Source: Nitrospirota bacterium | Lineage (GTDB): Bacteria; Nitrospirota; Thermodesulfovibrionia; UBA6902; BMS3Bbin08 | Reading direction: 5' to 3' | Length of the DNA: 15,357 nt | NCBI GenBank assembly: GCA_030637135.1 | Contig: DAOVVO010000022.1 | Coordinates: 1 to 15,357, forward strand | Translations under genes and position numbers: made by a program | Shown: one piece after another, positions 7,169 to 14,041 of the stretch | Layout of the letters: every line of letters begins with the position of its first letter | How positions within the stretch are numbered: the first letter of the stretch is position 1 | Notes under the pieces: generated by a model | Databases searched by the model: none | Told to the model about the DNA's origin: nothing | Seen by the model: the letters and a program-made list of their open reading frames with translations, nothing else

Positions 7169-7942
7169 ATGAAAATCGCAATTACCGGTAAAGGCGGTGT
7201 AGGAAAAACCACAATTTCTGCTCTTTTAAGTTATATTTTTGCATCTGAGGGTAAAAAAGTAATTGCTGTTGATGCCGACCCTGATGCAAATCTTGCCCAG
7301 GCTCTGGGTATTGCCAGAGAACAACTTGAAACTATTAAATCTATCGCAGAAATGGCAGAATTAGTCGAGGAAAGAACAGGTGCAAAACCTGGAAGTATCG
7401 GAGGTATTTTTAAGATTAATCCAAAGGTTGATGATATCCCCGACGATTTTGGCTATAAAGTTAATGGTATAAAGCTACTTGTAATGGGAAAATCGAAAAC
7501 TGCCGCAGCAGGCTGTTACTGTCCTGAAAATGCACTTTTGAGAAGGCTCTTAAAACACCTCATTGTAGAAAGAGACGAGGTAGTCATTGTTGATATGGAG
7601 GCCGGAATAGAACACCTTACAAGAGGTACAGCAGAAGGGGTAGACGCCTTTATTGTTGTAGTTGAGCCCGGACAGAGAAGTCTGCAAACAGCATCCGCAG
7701 TTAAAAATCTTGCACGAGAGCTCGGCGTTAAAAAAGTCTTTGTCATCGGGAATAAAGTAAGAAATGAAGAAGATATCATGTTTATAAAAAATTCCTTACG
7801 TGACATGGAATTTATAGGATCAATGCGTTTTGACAATGCCATTACCGAGGCAGATATTAAAGGATTACCCTCGCATAAGGCATCCCGGGAGTCAATTTAT
7901 GAAGCAATGAACATAAAGAAAACACTGGAGATGCGTGTTTGA
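7169..7942 (+). CDS. cooC: CooC-type nickel-insertion ATPase (CODH/ACS maturation)
   Basis: P-loop ATPase of the MinD/CooC group. Characterised CooC proteins bind nickel and insert it into CO dehydrogenase or acetyl-CoA synthase using ATP. The 257-residue protein starts M-K-I-A-I with the deviant Walker A G-K-G-G-V-G-K-T-T (7-15). It has V-D-A-D-P-D-A-N-L (34-42), the metal/dimer motif C-Y-C-P-E-N-A (Cys116, Cys118), and V-D-M-E-A-G-I-E-H-L (141-150), all typical of CooC. An alternative ATG 14 codons upstream adds a hydrophobic stretch unlike the family and overlaps the promoter, so I reject it. The target enzyme is not in this window. The gene overlaps the following cyclo-ligase by 4 bases, tying CODH maturation to folate genes. 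Confidence 0.93.
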   Translation: MKIAITGKGGVGKTTISALLSYIFASEGKKVIAVDADPDANLAQALGIAREQLETIKSIAEMAELVEERTGAKPGSIGGIFKINPKVDDIPDDFGYKVNGIKLLVMGKSKTAAAGCYCPENALLRRLLKHLIVERDEVVIVDMEAGIEHLTRGTAEGVDAFIVVVEPGQRSLQTASAVKNLARELGVKKVFVIGNKVRNEEDIMFIKNSLRDMEFIGSMRFDNAITEADIKGLPSHKASRESIYEAMNIKKTLEMRV

Positions 7943-8547
7943 AGAGTGGCATTAGAGCACTACTATTAAAAAAAAGAAATAGCATTAAGCTTACAGAAAA
8001 AAAATTAAAAGAAAATGCTATAAGAAAAAGACTTTTCTCGTTACATGATATTAAAAAAGCAAAAAACATATTATTTTATGTTTCATTCCAAAGCGAGGTT
8101 GATACTATACACTGTATACAACGTACTTTCAAATTAAAAAAGCACGTGGTATTACCATTGGTTGAATCAAAAAAAAGAGAACTAAGGCTTTATGAGATAA
8201 AGAATCTTTCTGATCTACGTCCTGGTTATATGGGTATTCAGGAACCTTTAGTTAAAAAAAGCAGGGAGAAATTCTTAAACGATATAGAACTCGTTATAAT
8301 ACCCGGTGCCGGTTTTGATATGGAGGGGAATCGTCTTGGCTATGGTTTTGGATATTACGATAAACTCCTCTCAAAATCTCAAGGACATATTACTACAATT
8401 GCACTTGCTTTTGAGGAGCAGGTCGTTCCAAATCTCCCGAAAGAAAGTCATGATGTACAAATTGATAAAATCATCACTGAAAAACGTGTCATAAATTGCA
8501 CAAAGGGGAAAAGGGTTCACGTTCAGGGTGTTCGGAGTACATTATGA
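7939..8547 (+). CDS. 5-formyltetrahydrofolate cyclo-ligase
   Basis: ATP-dependent conversion of 5-formyl-THF to 5,10-methenyl-THF, returning the stored or inhibitory form to the active C1-folate pool. The 202-residue protein carries the family signature P-G-A-G-F-D-x5-R-L-G-Y-G-F-G-Y-Y-D (about 122-141) and a Lys/Arg-rich N-terminus with L-K-K-R-N-S typical of these enzymes. It starts at TTG 7939, overlapping the cooC stop (TTGA), with GGAG 8 bases upstream. It ends overlapping folE (ATGA), so translation is coupled on both sides. The gene is very AT-rich, clearly more so than fhs or folD. The last ~12 residues are poorly conserved in appearance. Confidence 0.93.
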   Translation: MKSGIRALLLKKRNSIKLTEKKLKENAIRKRLFSLHDIKKAKNILFYVSFQSEVDTIHCIQRTFKLKKHVVLPLVESKKRELRLYEIKNLSDLRPGYMGIQEPLVKKSREKFLNDIELVIIPGAGFDMEGNRLGYGFGYYDKLLSKSQGHITTIALAFEEQVVPNLPKESHDVQIDKIITEKRVINCTKGKRVHVQGVRSTL

Positions 8548-9107
8548 ACAAGAAAAAAATTGAAAAAGGGATAAGGTTAGTTCTCGAGGGGATAGGTGAA
8601 GACCTGGAAAGGGCAGGCATTAAAAAAACACCTAAACGCATCGCTGACATGTATGAAGAAATATTCTCGGGGCTGAAAACTCCAACAGATAAAATATTAA
8701 AACCCATAGAAGGTGAAAGTCATGATGAACTTGTTCTCTTAAAAGATATACCCTTTTATTCGGTATGTGAACATCATTTGCTGCCGTTTATAGGGAGCGC
8801 CCATGTTGCATATATTCCTGCCGGGGGAAGAATTGTTGGGATAAGCGAATTGGCAAAGGCAGTTGAAATATTTGCAAAAAGACCGCAGGTACAGGAACGT
8901 CTGACCACCCAGCTCGCAAACACGATTATGAAAAAATTAAAACCAAAAGGAGCTATGGTAATAATAGATGCTGAACATCTGTGTCTGTCCATGAGAGGTA
9001 TAAAAAAACCCGGTTCAAGGACAGTAACATCAGCTGTGCGAGGTATTTTCCGTACAAAAGAATCAACAAGGGTAGAACTGCTTGAATTGATAAAGAAACG
9101 GGACTGA
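8544..9107 (+). CDS. folE: GTP cyclohydrolase I
   Basis: Zinc enzyme converting GTP to 7,8-dihydroneopterin triphosphate, the first step of pterin/folate synthesis. The 187-residue protein has the D-I-P-F-Y-S-V-C-E-H-H-L-L-P-F core. Zinc ligands Cys75, His78 and Cys147 are intact (E. coli Cys110, His113, Cys181), as is E-H-L-C-L-S-M-R-G-I. The ATG at 8544 overlaps the preceding stop (ATGA) and has GGAG six bases upstream. A longer in-frame start further upstream would overlap the cyclo-ligase heavily and is not needed. It is the last gene of the cooC unit. No other folate biosynthesis genes (folP, folK, folB) follow. FolE homologues also feed queuosine synthesis, so the end product is not proven. 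Confidence 0.96.
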   Translation: MNKKKIEKGIRLVLEGIGEDLERAGIKKTPKRIADMYEEIFSGLKTPTDKILKPIEGESHDELVLLKDIPFYSVCEHHLLPFIGSAHVAYIPAGGRIVGISELAKAVEIFAKRPQVQERLTTQLANTIMKKLKPKGAMVIIDAEHLCLSMRGIKKPGSRTVTSAVRGIFRTKESTRVELLELIKKRD

Positions 9108-9132
9108 AACAAAATACCAATGTATTAAAAAC

Positions 9133-9398
9133 CAGGCAACCTCACATCTGTCCACATTAAATTATTTTGGACAGCATATGGCAAATTATAAAGAAGGACA
9201 TAACGGACATTGTTTTGTAAGTTGTCATTCCTGCCCCTGCCTCCGCAGGGACGGTGTCTGGATTCCCGTTTTTCATCCTTCGTAGTTTCATCCTTCGCAG
9301 TGCTACGGAGAATGGGTCACGGGAATGACCGCAGCGGTTGGCTGTCCTGGACAGCATTTTCAATGAAAGACAACCTGATTTTGAAATGAGGTTGCCTG
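9133..9398. repeat. Non-coding repeat mosaic bounded by a 12-base perfect inverted repeat
   Basis: The 428-base gap between folE and folD holds no gene. CAGGCAACCTCA (9133-9144) and TGAGGTTGCCTG (9387-9398) are perfect inverted repeats. Inside, GGACAGCAT recurs directly at 9169-9177 and 9349-9357. CTGTCC/GGACAG inverted pairs occur at 9148-9174 and in the palindrome GCTGTCCTGGACAGC (9341-9355). The pentamer GGACA or its complement occurs seven times between 9149 and 9476. It may be a nested set of miniature elements. The architecture is seen directly; mobility is inferred. Confidence 0.6.
9224..9329. repeat. Inner inverted-repeat element (GTCATTCC ... GGAATGAC)
   Basis: GTCATTCC (9224-9231) and GGAATGAC (9322-9329) bracket a more GC-rich segment with a perfect hairpin CCCTGC-CTCC-GCAGGG (9235-9250). 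It also has two tandem-like copies of TTTCATCCTTCG followed by TAG or CAG. Such GTCATTCC-ended palindromic elements are common between genes in many bacterial genomes. No coding sequence is present. Confidence 0.6.
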
Positions 9399-9535
9399 TC
9401 TAAAAAGCTGTTAATTTCAAAATGTTATTTATTCAATATTTATTCAAAAGAAAGACTTTTCAGATTGTTTTGGACAGTAGTGCGGTAACCTAATTAATAA
9501 ATGAATTAGTTATTTTATATTCGAGGAGGAAGAAA

Positions 9536-10441
9536 ATGGCTGCAAAGATTATCAACGGCAAGGAAATCGCCGCACAAATAAGGGAAGAGCTCAAGAAGGA
9601 AGTCACCGAGCTGAAGGATAAGCATGGGGTCGTGCCTGGGCTGGTTACTATCCTCGTAGGCAAAAACCCTGCCTCTGTCAGTTATGTTACTGGCAAGCAG
9701 AAAACTGCACATGAGCTTGGTTTCAACTCAATTCAGGACGATCAGCAGGAAGATATATCCGAAGCGGATCTGTTAAAGCTCATTGACAAGTACAATCAAG
9801 ACCCAAAGATACACGGCATCCTTGTACAGCTTCCCCTGCCCAAACACATTGATGAAAAGAAAGTCATCAATGCTATTGATCCCAACAAGGACGTAGACGG
9901 GTTCCACCCGGTTAACGTCGGCCGTCTGATGATAGGCGGCGACGAAGTAAAGTTCCTTCCGTGCACGCCTTCCGGCATACAGGAACTTATCGTTCGCGCC
10001 GGTTTTGAAACCTCCGGAGCCGAAGTCGTTGTTGTGGGTCGCTCGAATATTGTCGGTAAACCCATCGCCAACATTATGCTTCAGAAAGGAAAAGGTGCGA
10101 ACGCCACTGTTACTATTGTGCATACTGGCACAAAGAACCTCGAAGCGCACTGTAAGCGCGCCGACATTCTCATCGTTGCCGCCGGTGTGCCTCATCTTGT
10201 GAAACCTGAATGGATCAAACCCGGGGCCTGCGTCATAGACGTCGGTGTCAACCGTGTTGGTGAAAAGAAAAGTGAGAAAACGGGCAGGATGGTGCCTATC
10301 CTGAGGGGTGACGTTGACTTTGATGCTGCAAAGGAAATAGCCGGGGCTATTACCCCTGTGCCTGGCGGTGTCGGACCAATGACTATTACCATGCTCATGA
10401 AAAACACACTTATATCAGCAAAGATGCATGCAGGAATATAA
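9536..10441 (+). CDS. folD: Bifunctional methylene-THF dehydrogenase / methenyl-THF cyclohydrolase
   Basis: Interconverts 10-formyl-, 5,10-methenyl- and 5,10-methylene-THF, covering two steps of the Wood-Ljungdahl methyl branch with NAD(P)H. The 301-residue protein has the catalytic Tyr50 and Lys54 (S-Y-V-T-G-K), Gln98 and Asp121 at the same numbers as in E. coli FolD. It also has F-L-P-C-T-P-S-G (140-147), the Rossmann motif V-V-V-G-R-S-N-I-V-G-K-P (about 165-176) and the C-terminal P-V-P-G-G-V-G-P-M-T. A strong GAGGAGG ribosome binding site precedes ATG. The gene is visibly more GC-rich than the AT-rich genes before and after it, as in fhs, which fits codon selection for high expression (inference). 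It follows the repeat mosaic and precedes metV by 114 bases. Coenzyme preference cannot be read by eye. Confidence 0.97.
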   Translation: MAAKIINGKEIAAQIREELKKEVTELKDKHGVVPGLVTILVGKNPASVSYVTGKQKTAHELGFNSIQDDQQEDISEADLLKLIDKYNQDPKIHGILVQLPLPKHIDEKKVINAIDPNKDVDGFHPVNVGRLMIGGDEVKFLPCTPSGIQELIVRAGFETSGAEVVVVGRSNIVGKPIANIMLQKGKGANATVTIVHTGTKNLEAHCKRADILIVAAGVPHLVKPEWIKPGACVIDVGVNRVGEKKSEKTGRMVPILRGDVDFDAAKEIAGAITPVPGGVGPMTITMLMKNTLISAKMHAGI

Positions 10442-10506
10442 ATTTGATTGCGGAATTGGGATTGCGGATTGCTGAAATAGCTCTATAGTTTAGAATGAGC
10501 TCAGAC

Positions 10507-10525
10507 AATTTGAAAAATTCAAATT
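10507..10525. other. Perfect 19-base palindrome in the metV leader
   Basis: AATTTGAA-AAA-TTCAAATT (10507-10525) forms an 8-bp stem with a 3-base loop, 18 bases before the GGAG of metV. The same leader has a direct repeat GATTGCGGA at 10446-10454 and 10460-10468. A possible promoter is TTGCGG (10462-10467), 16 bases, TATAGT (10484-10489). The hairpin could be an operator, an mRNA-stability element or part of a common AT-rich intergenic repeat. Confidence 0.45.
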
Positions 10526-10555
10526 CCAAAATCCGAAATTAGAGGAGAGAGTCAA

Positions 10556-11218
10556 ATGATAATTACAAAAAAGCGTGATTTTAAAGAGCTCATGGGAAAT
10601 ATAAAAAACTACAAGAGCTTTTTCCTCCTCGGATGTTCAGAGTGTGCAACACTCTGCGGAACAGGGGGGGATCCAGAAATCAAGTCAATGAAGGAAGCTC
10701 TTGAAGCAGAAGGGAAAAATGTTACAGGCTCATTTGTTGCGAAAACAGGGTGTCAGGTTTTAGGCACTAAGGTTGAATTAAAGCCGTTTAAAGATGCCAT
10801 CTCTGAATCAGACTGCATCCTTGTAATGTCCTGTGGCGCAGGTACTCAGACAACAGTTGAACTGTTTGAGGACAAACCAGTATACCCAACGAATGACTCC
10901 ATGTTTCTTGGAAATATGACAAGAATGCAGATATTTGATGAAAGGTGTTCTCTCTGTGGTAAATGTATACTCGATAAAACAGGCGGGATATGCCCGATAA
11001 CAGCCTGCCCGAAAGGGCTTTTAAACGGCCCGTGTGGAGGTACGAATGATGGAAAGTGTGAAATTGGTCCTGAGATAGAATGTGCCTGGGTAAGAATATA
11101 CAACAGATTAAAACGAATTGACAAGCTCGAAGATATAAAAAATACCGCTGAACCAAAAGACTGGTCTGCCCATAAAAAACCGATGTCCTTGAGCGCACGT
11201 GAAAAAAAGTCATCATAG
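10556..11218 (+). CDS. metV: MetV: zinc/Fe-S-type partner subunit of methylene-THF reductase (MTHFR C-terminal domain family)
   Basis: A 220-residue protein of the methylene-tetrahydrofolate reductase C-terminal domain family, the MetV subunit that pairs with MetF in acetogens such as Moorella. It carries 14 cysteines. The N-terminal half has G-C-S-E-C-A-T-L-C (Cys27, 30, 34), Cys66, Cys87 and S-C-G-A-G (Cys93). The C-terminal half has C-S-L-C-G-K-C (131, 134, 137), Cys146, C-P-K-G-L-L-N-G-P-C-G-G (151, 160), Cys168 and Cys176. This pattern can bind several metal centres. In characterised systems MetV passes electrons to the FAD of MetF. ATG follows GGAG at 8 bases. metF lies 130 bases downstream. 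No hdrABC, rnfC-like or other electron-input gene is adjacent, so the electron donor is unknown. Confidence 0.92.
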   Translation: MIITKKRDFKELMGNIKNYKSFFLLGCSECATLCGTGGDPEIKSMKEALEAEGKNVTGSFVAKTGCQVLGTKVELKPFKDAISESDCILVMSCGAGTQTTVELFEDKPVYPTNDSMFLGNMTRMQIFDERCSLCGKCILDKTGGICPITACPKGLLNGPCGGTNDGKCEIGPEIECAWVRIYNRLKRIDKLEDIKNTAEPKDWSAHKKPMSLSAREKKSS

Positions 11219-11348
11219 ATGTCTGATTCCACAGATTAAAAAACTCGATTGTACAGATAATGACAAAATTAATATATCTCTGTGTAATCATCTTTTAGTA
11301 ATTCGGTGTAATCAAATATTATGAGAAATAATACCTGGAGGTAAAAAA

Positions 11349-12230
11349 GTGAGTTTCAGAAATAATCTTGAATCTGGAGCATTTGTAGTAACCGCAGAAA
11401 TTGGCCCGCCAAAAGGCACAGATATTAAAGATATGCTCCATCATGCAAAAATGCTCAAAGGCAAGTTAGACGCGGTTAATGTCACGGATAACCAGTCAGC
11501 AGTAATGAGAATATGCTCCTTGGCCATATCTAAACTGCTCCTTGACATGGGTCACGAACCAATCCTGCAGATGACGTGCAGGGACCGCAACCGTATCGGT
11601 CTTCAATCAGACCTGCTTGGAGCGAGTGTGCTGGGCATTAAGAATGTATTATGCATGACTGGTGACCACCCTAATGCAGGAGATCACAAAGAGGCAAAAC
11701 CTGTATACGATGTTGAATCTGTACAGCTCCTCGGTATTGTAGATTCTCTCAATAAAGGCACGGACATGATGGGTAACGAGATGAAAGGAGGTACAGATTT
11801 TTTCCAGGGCGCCGTGGTCACTCCGGAATCTAATCCTATTGAACCGCAGCTCATGAAATTTGAAAAAAAGGTGAGTGCAGGGGCGTTATTTTTTCAAACA
11901 CAGGCAATATATGATATTAAAAAGTTCACGGATTTTATGAAGTTCGCAAAAAGTTTTCCTGTAAAAATACTTGCAGGCATAGTACTGCTTAAAAGCGCCG
12001 GTATGGCAAATTACATGAATAAATTCGTTCCCGGGATAAATGTACCCCAGGATTTAATTGATGAAATTAAAAATGCAGGCAAAGAGAACGCCCTTGATGC
12101 AGGAATAAACATCGCTGCACGTCATATAAGGCAGCTGAGAGACGATAAAATCTGCGATGGTGTGCATATTATGGCAATCGGAGCTGAAGATAAGGTGCCT
12201 TTAGTAATGGAAAGGGCTGGACTGCTTTAA
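11349..12230 (+). CDS. metF: Methylenetetrahydrofolate reductase, catalytic flavoprotein subunit
   Basis: Reduces 5,10-methylene-THF to 5-methyl-THF, the last reduction of the methyl branch. The 293-residue TIM-barrel protein has the catalytic Glu in T-A-E-I-G-P-P-K-G (Glu17, equivalent to Glu28 of E. coli MetF). It also has N-V-T-D-N-Q, a C-R-D-R-N-R-I-G-L-Q-S-D-L-L-G-A block, M-T-G-D-H-P and F-F-Q-T-Q-A. The C-terminus (G-V-H-I-M-A-I-G-A-E) is typical of the acetogen/anaerobe type. The start is GTG, preceded by a strong GGAGG (11337-11341). It pairs with metV upstream, in the order V then F. FAD binding is expected from the family. Confidence 0.96.
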   Translation: MSFRNNLESGAFVVTAEIGPPKGTDIKDMLHHAKMLKGKLDAVNVTDNQSAVMRICSLAISKLLLDMGHEPILQMTCRDRNRIGLQSDLLGASVLGIKNVLCMTGDHPNAGDHKEAKPVYDVESVQLLGIVDSLNKGTDMMGNEMKGGTDFFQGAVVTPESNPIEPQLMKFEKKVSAGALFFQTQAIYDIKKFTDFMKFAKSFPVKILAGIVLLKSAGMANYMNKFVPGINVPQDLIDEIKNAGKENALDAGINIAARHIRQLRDDKICDGVHIMAIGAEDKVPLVMERAGLL

Positions 12231-12233
12231 AAC

Positions 12234-12313
12234 CTCTAACTGTTTTAAGTAAAACCCGTTAGAGATTGTACAATCTCTAACGATATGCGCCGACGGTGGC
12301 TTTCTCTAACGGG
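12234..12313. repeat. Palindromic repeat cluster after metF (CTCTAAC family)
   Basis: A perfect 26-base palindrome spans 12257-12282, each arm beginning CGTTAGAGATTG. CTCTAAC occurs at 12234-12240, 12275-12281 and 12304-12310, and its complement GTTAGAG at 12258-12264. CTCTAACGGG (12304-12313) is the exact complement of CCCGTTAGAG (12255-12264), so two mutually exclusive hairpins are possible. No clean U-tract follows. It may act as a transcript end for folD-metV-metF or be a miniature repeat. The rest of the gap to 12410 shows nothing else recognisable. Confidence 0.6.
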
Positions 12314-12410
12314 GCAAAAAAGCACACGCAATTAAAAAATGTTCGAGACTCTTTTTTTATTTCAATAAGGTTCCATATATAACATAAATCTACATTTTAA
12401 ATGGGCTCAT

Positions 12411-12677
12411 ATGGAGAATCCAAAAATAAAATATATTTTTCAAAAGTTTTTTCTCTTTTTAATCACTTTCATAGTATCTGCTGCATATCTTGTCCTCGCT
12501 GTTGTTGTCATAATGTTTTTATTTTCCTCACTCCACATACTGAATCCAGATATTTTTGATTTTAATCAATTGGATTTTGTGACGGCAACAGTAACTGTTG
12601 TTATTTTAATCCCTTCTGTGTTAGCCTTTTTCATGGCATTCAAGAAAACGTACAAATACTTTGATACAATTAAATGA
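12411..12677 (+). CDS. Small two-helix membrane protein, unknown function
   Basis: An 88-residue protein with two long hydrophobic segments (about residues 11-43 and 56-77), a short polar loop N-P-D-I-F-D-F-N-Q between them, and Lys-rich ends (M-E-N-P-K-I-K and K-K-T-Y-K-Y). Positive charge at both termini suggests both ends face the cytoplasm. I recognise no family. No clear Shine-Dalgarno precedes ATG 12411, and the gene lies alone between the palindromic repeat and the FKBP promoter. Length, composition and the intact frame make it plausible but unproven. Confidence 0.55.
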   Translation: MENPKIKYIFQKFFLFLITFIVSAAYLVLAVVVIMFLFSSLHILNPDIFDFNQLDFVTATVTVVILIPSVLAFFMAFKKTYKYFDTIK

Positions 12678-12736
12678 CCGGGTAGAAAGAAGGGCCGTTC
12701 ACGATAATAATTTTGAAAACTCGGCCAGAAGAAAAG

Positions 12737-12745
12737 TGATATAAT
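12737..12745 (+). promoter_or_regulatory. Candidate extended -10 promoter for the FKBP gene
   Basis: TGATATAAT, an exact extended -10, lies 45 bases before ATG 12791. TTGAAA at 12713-12718 could be a -35, but its 21-base spacing is too long. The same ten bases (TGATATAATT) occur upstream of the DUF512 gene at 4727-4736. Confidence 0.4.
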
Positions 12746-12790
12746 TGCTTTTTAATTATCCTGTCAGCTTCACTATAAGGGAGAATACTC

Positions 12791-13222
12791 ATGCACGCTA
12801 AAAATGGTGATACAGTCAAAGTGAATTATACATTAAAACTCGACAATGGGGAAGTGGTAGAATCTACCGCAGGCACTCTTCCTGTGCAATTTATACTCGG
12901 TAAAGAGCAAATGATACCGGGTTTTGAAAACAATATTATCGGTATGAAATCAGGAGAGTCTAAAACCATTACTATCCCTGTAAATGAGGCATACGGTATG
13001 CGTGATGAGAAAAAGGTTTTTGAGTTGAACAGAGAGAAGCTGCCTGAAGCCTTTGAACCCCAAATCGGTCAACTCATACGCATATCCAGACCTGACGGGA
13101 AAGTATTTTTAGCAACTGTGTTAGACACATCTGCAAAAGGTTTTATAATGGATGCGAACCATCCTTTGGCTGATAAAAACCTCATTTTCGACCTTGAATT
13201 AATAGAAATAGTGAACTTATAA
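12791..13222 (+). CDS. FKBP-type peptidyl-prolyl cis-trans isomerase, SlyD-like
   Basis: A 143-residue cytosolic prolyl isomerase/chaperone. The FKBP half begins G-D-T-V-K-V-N-Y-T-L-K-L-D-N-G and has F-I-L-G-K-E-Q-M-I-P-G-F-E and I-P-V-N-E-A-Y-G. Residues about 75-120 form the inserted 'IF' chaperone domain, and the strand D-A-N-H-P-L-A-x-K-N-L-x-F closes the FKBP fold, as in SlyD. The His/Cys-rich metal-binding C-terminal tail of E. coli SlyD is absent. No signal peptide is seen. GGGAG lies 7 bases before ATG. panB follows after 18 bases and is probably co-transcribed. Confidence 0.93.
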   Translation: MHAKNGDTVKVNYTLKLDNGEVVESTAGTLPVQFILGKEQMIPGFENNIIGMKSGESKTITIPVNEAYGMRDEKKVFELNREKLPEAFEPQIGQLIRISRPDGKVFLATVLDTSAKGFIMDANHPLADKNLIFDLELIEIVNL

Positions 13223-13240
13223 CAGCGCATTTCAGATATT

Positions 13241-14041
13241 GTGCCAATGTTTACGATTCAGGATTTTTTAAAAAAGAAAAAAAACGGCAAGAAAATCACA
13301 ATGCTTACTGCCTATGATTTTCCCTTTGCTCAGATTGTTGATAAAGCAGGGATAGATGTAATCCTTGTTGGTGATTCACTCGGCATGGTCGTTCAGGGGC
13401 TGGAAAATACTCTTCCGGTTACAATGGATGAAATGATTTATCATACAAAAATGGTTGCACGCGCAGTGCATAACGCAATGATAATAGGAGACATGCCTTT
13501 TATGTCCTACCAGACAGGCATAAGGGATGCTGTTAAAAACGCAGGGAGGTTTTTAAAGGAGGCAGGTGCGGCCGGTGTAAAACTCGAGGGCGGCGCTGAA
13601 GTAGCTGAGCATATCCGGGCAATGACAAAATCAGATATCCCTGTGATGGCACACATAGGACTTACCCCGCAGTCAATACACAGGATGGGCGGCTACAAGG
13701 TTCAGGGAAAAACAGATAAATCAGCCAGCAAACTGATAGATGAGGCACATAGTGTTGAAGATGCCGGTGCATTTTCATTACTCCTTGAAGCCATACCCAT
13801 TAATCTTGCGAGGAAAATCACACGGGAACTTACAATCCCTACGATTGGAATCGGAGCTGGCCCTTATTGTGACGGTCAAGTGCTCGTACTGCATGACGTG
13901 CTCGGTTTATTTGAACGCTTTGTACCTAAATTTGTAAAACAGTATGATAATTTAAAAGAAAAGGCTGCAACTGCAATTAAAAAATACAAAGAAGAAGTAG
14001 AAAAGGGTAAATTCCCCTCAAGAGAACACGGTTTTAATTAA
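13241..14041 (+). CDS. panB: 3-methyl-2-oxobutanoate hydroxymethyltransferase
   Basis: Transfers a hydroxymethyl group from methylene-THF to ketoisovalerate to make ketopantoate, the first step to pantothenate and CoA. It therefore draws on the same C1 pool as the Wood-Ljungdahl genes here. Numbering from the GTG, metal ligands Asp45 (G-D-S-L-G-M-V), Asp84 (I-G-D-M-P-F) and Glu116 (K-L-E-G-G) are present, with catalytic Glu183 (L-L-L-E-A-I-P). The H-I-G-L-T-P-Q-S and I-G-I-G-A-G motifs are also present. The start is either GTG 13241 or ATG 13247; neither has a strong ribosome binding site. The 3' end overlaps the convergent phosphatase gene by 24 bases. panC and panD are not seen nearby. Confidence 0.96.
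   Translation: MPMFTIQDFLKKKKNGKKITMLTAYDFPFAQIVDKAGIDVILVGDSLGMVVQGLENTLPVTMDEMIYHTKMVARAVHNAMIIGDMPFMSYQTGIRDAVKNAGRFLKEAGAAGVKLEGGAEVAEHIRAMTKSDIPVMAHIGLTPQSIHRMGGYKVQGKTDKSASKLIDEAHSVEDAGAFSLLLEAIPINLARKITRELTIPTIGIGAGPYCDGQVLVLHDVLGLFERFVPKFVKQYDNLKEKAATAIKKYKEEVEKGKFPSREHGFN

Noticed and set aside
8496..8543. Upstream start for folE
   Set aside because: It lies inside the cyclo-ligase gene; ATG 8544 has a well-placed GGAG and a typical ATGA junction.
9224..9329. Possible CRISPR-like or tandem repeat array (two TTTCATCCTTCG copies)
   Set aside because: Only two short copies with no regular spacers; it fits a palindromic intergenic element better.
9773..10195. 140-codon - strand open frame inside folD
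   Set aside because: It is opposite intact FolD motifs; the peptide has no family features.
12340..12362. Possible intrinsic terminator GAGACTC plus T-run
   Set aside because: The stem is only three base pairs, too weak to call; the T-run alone is not evidence.
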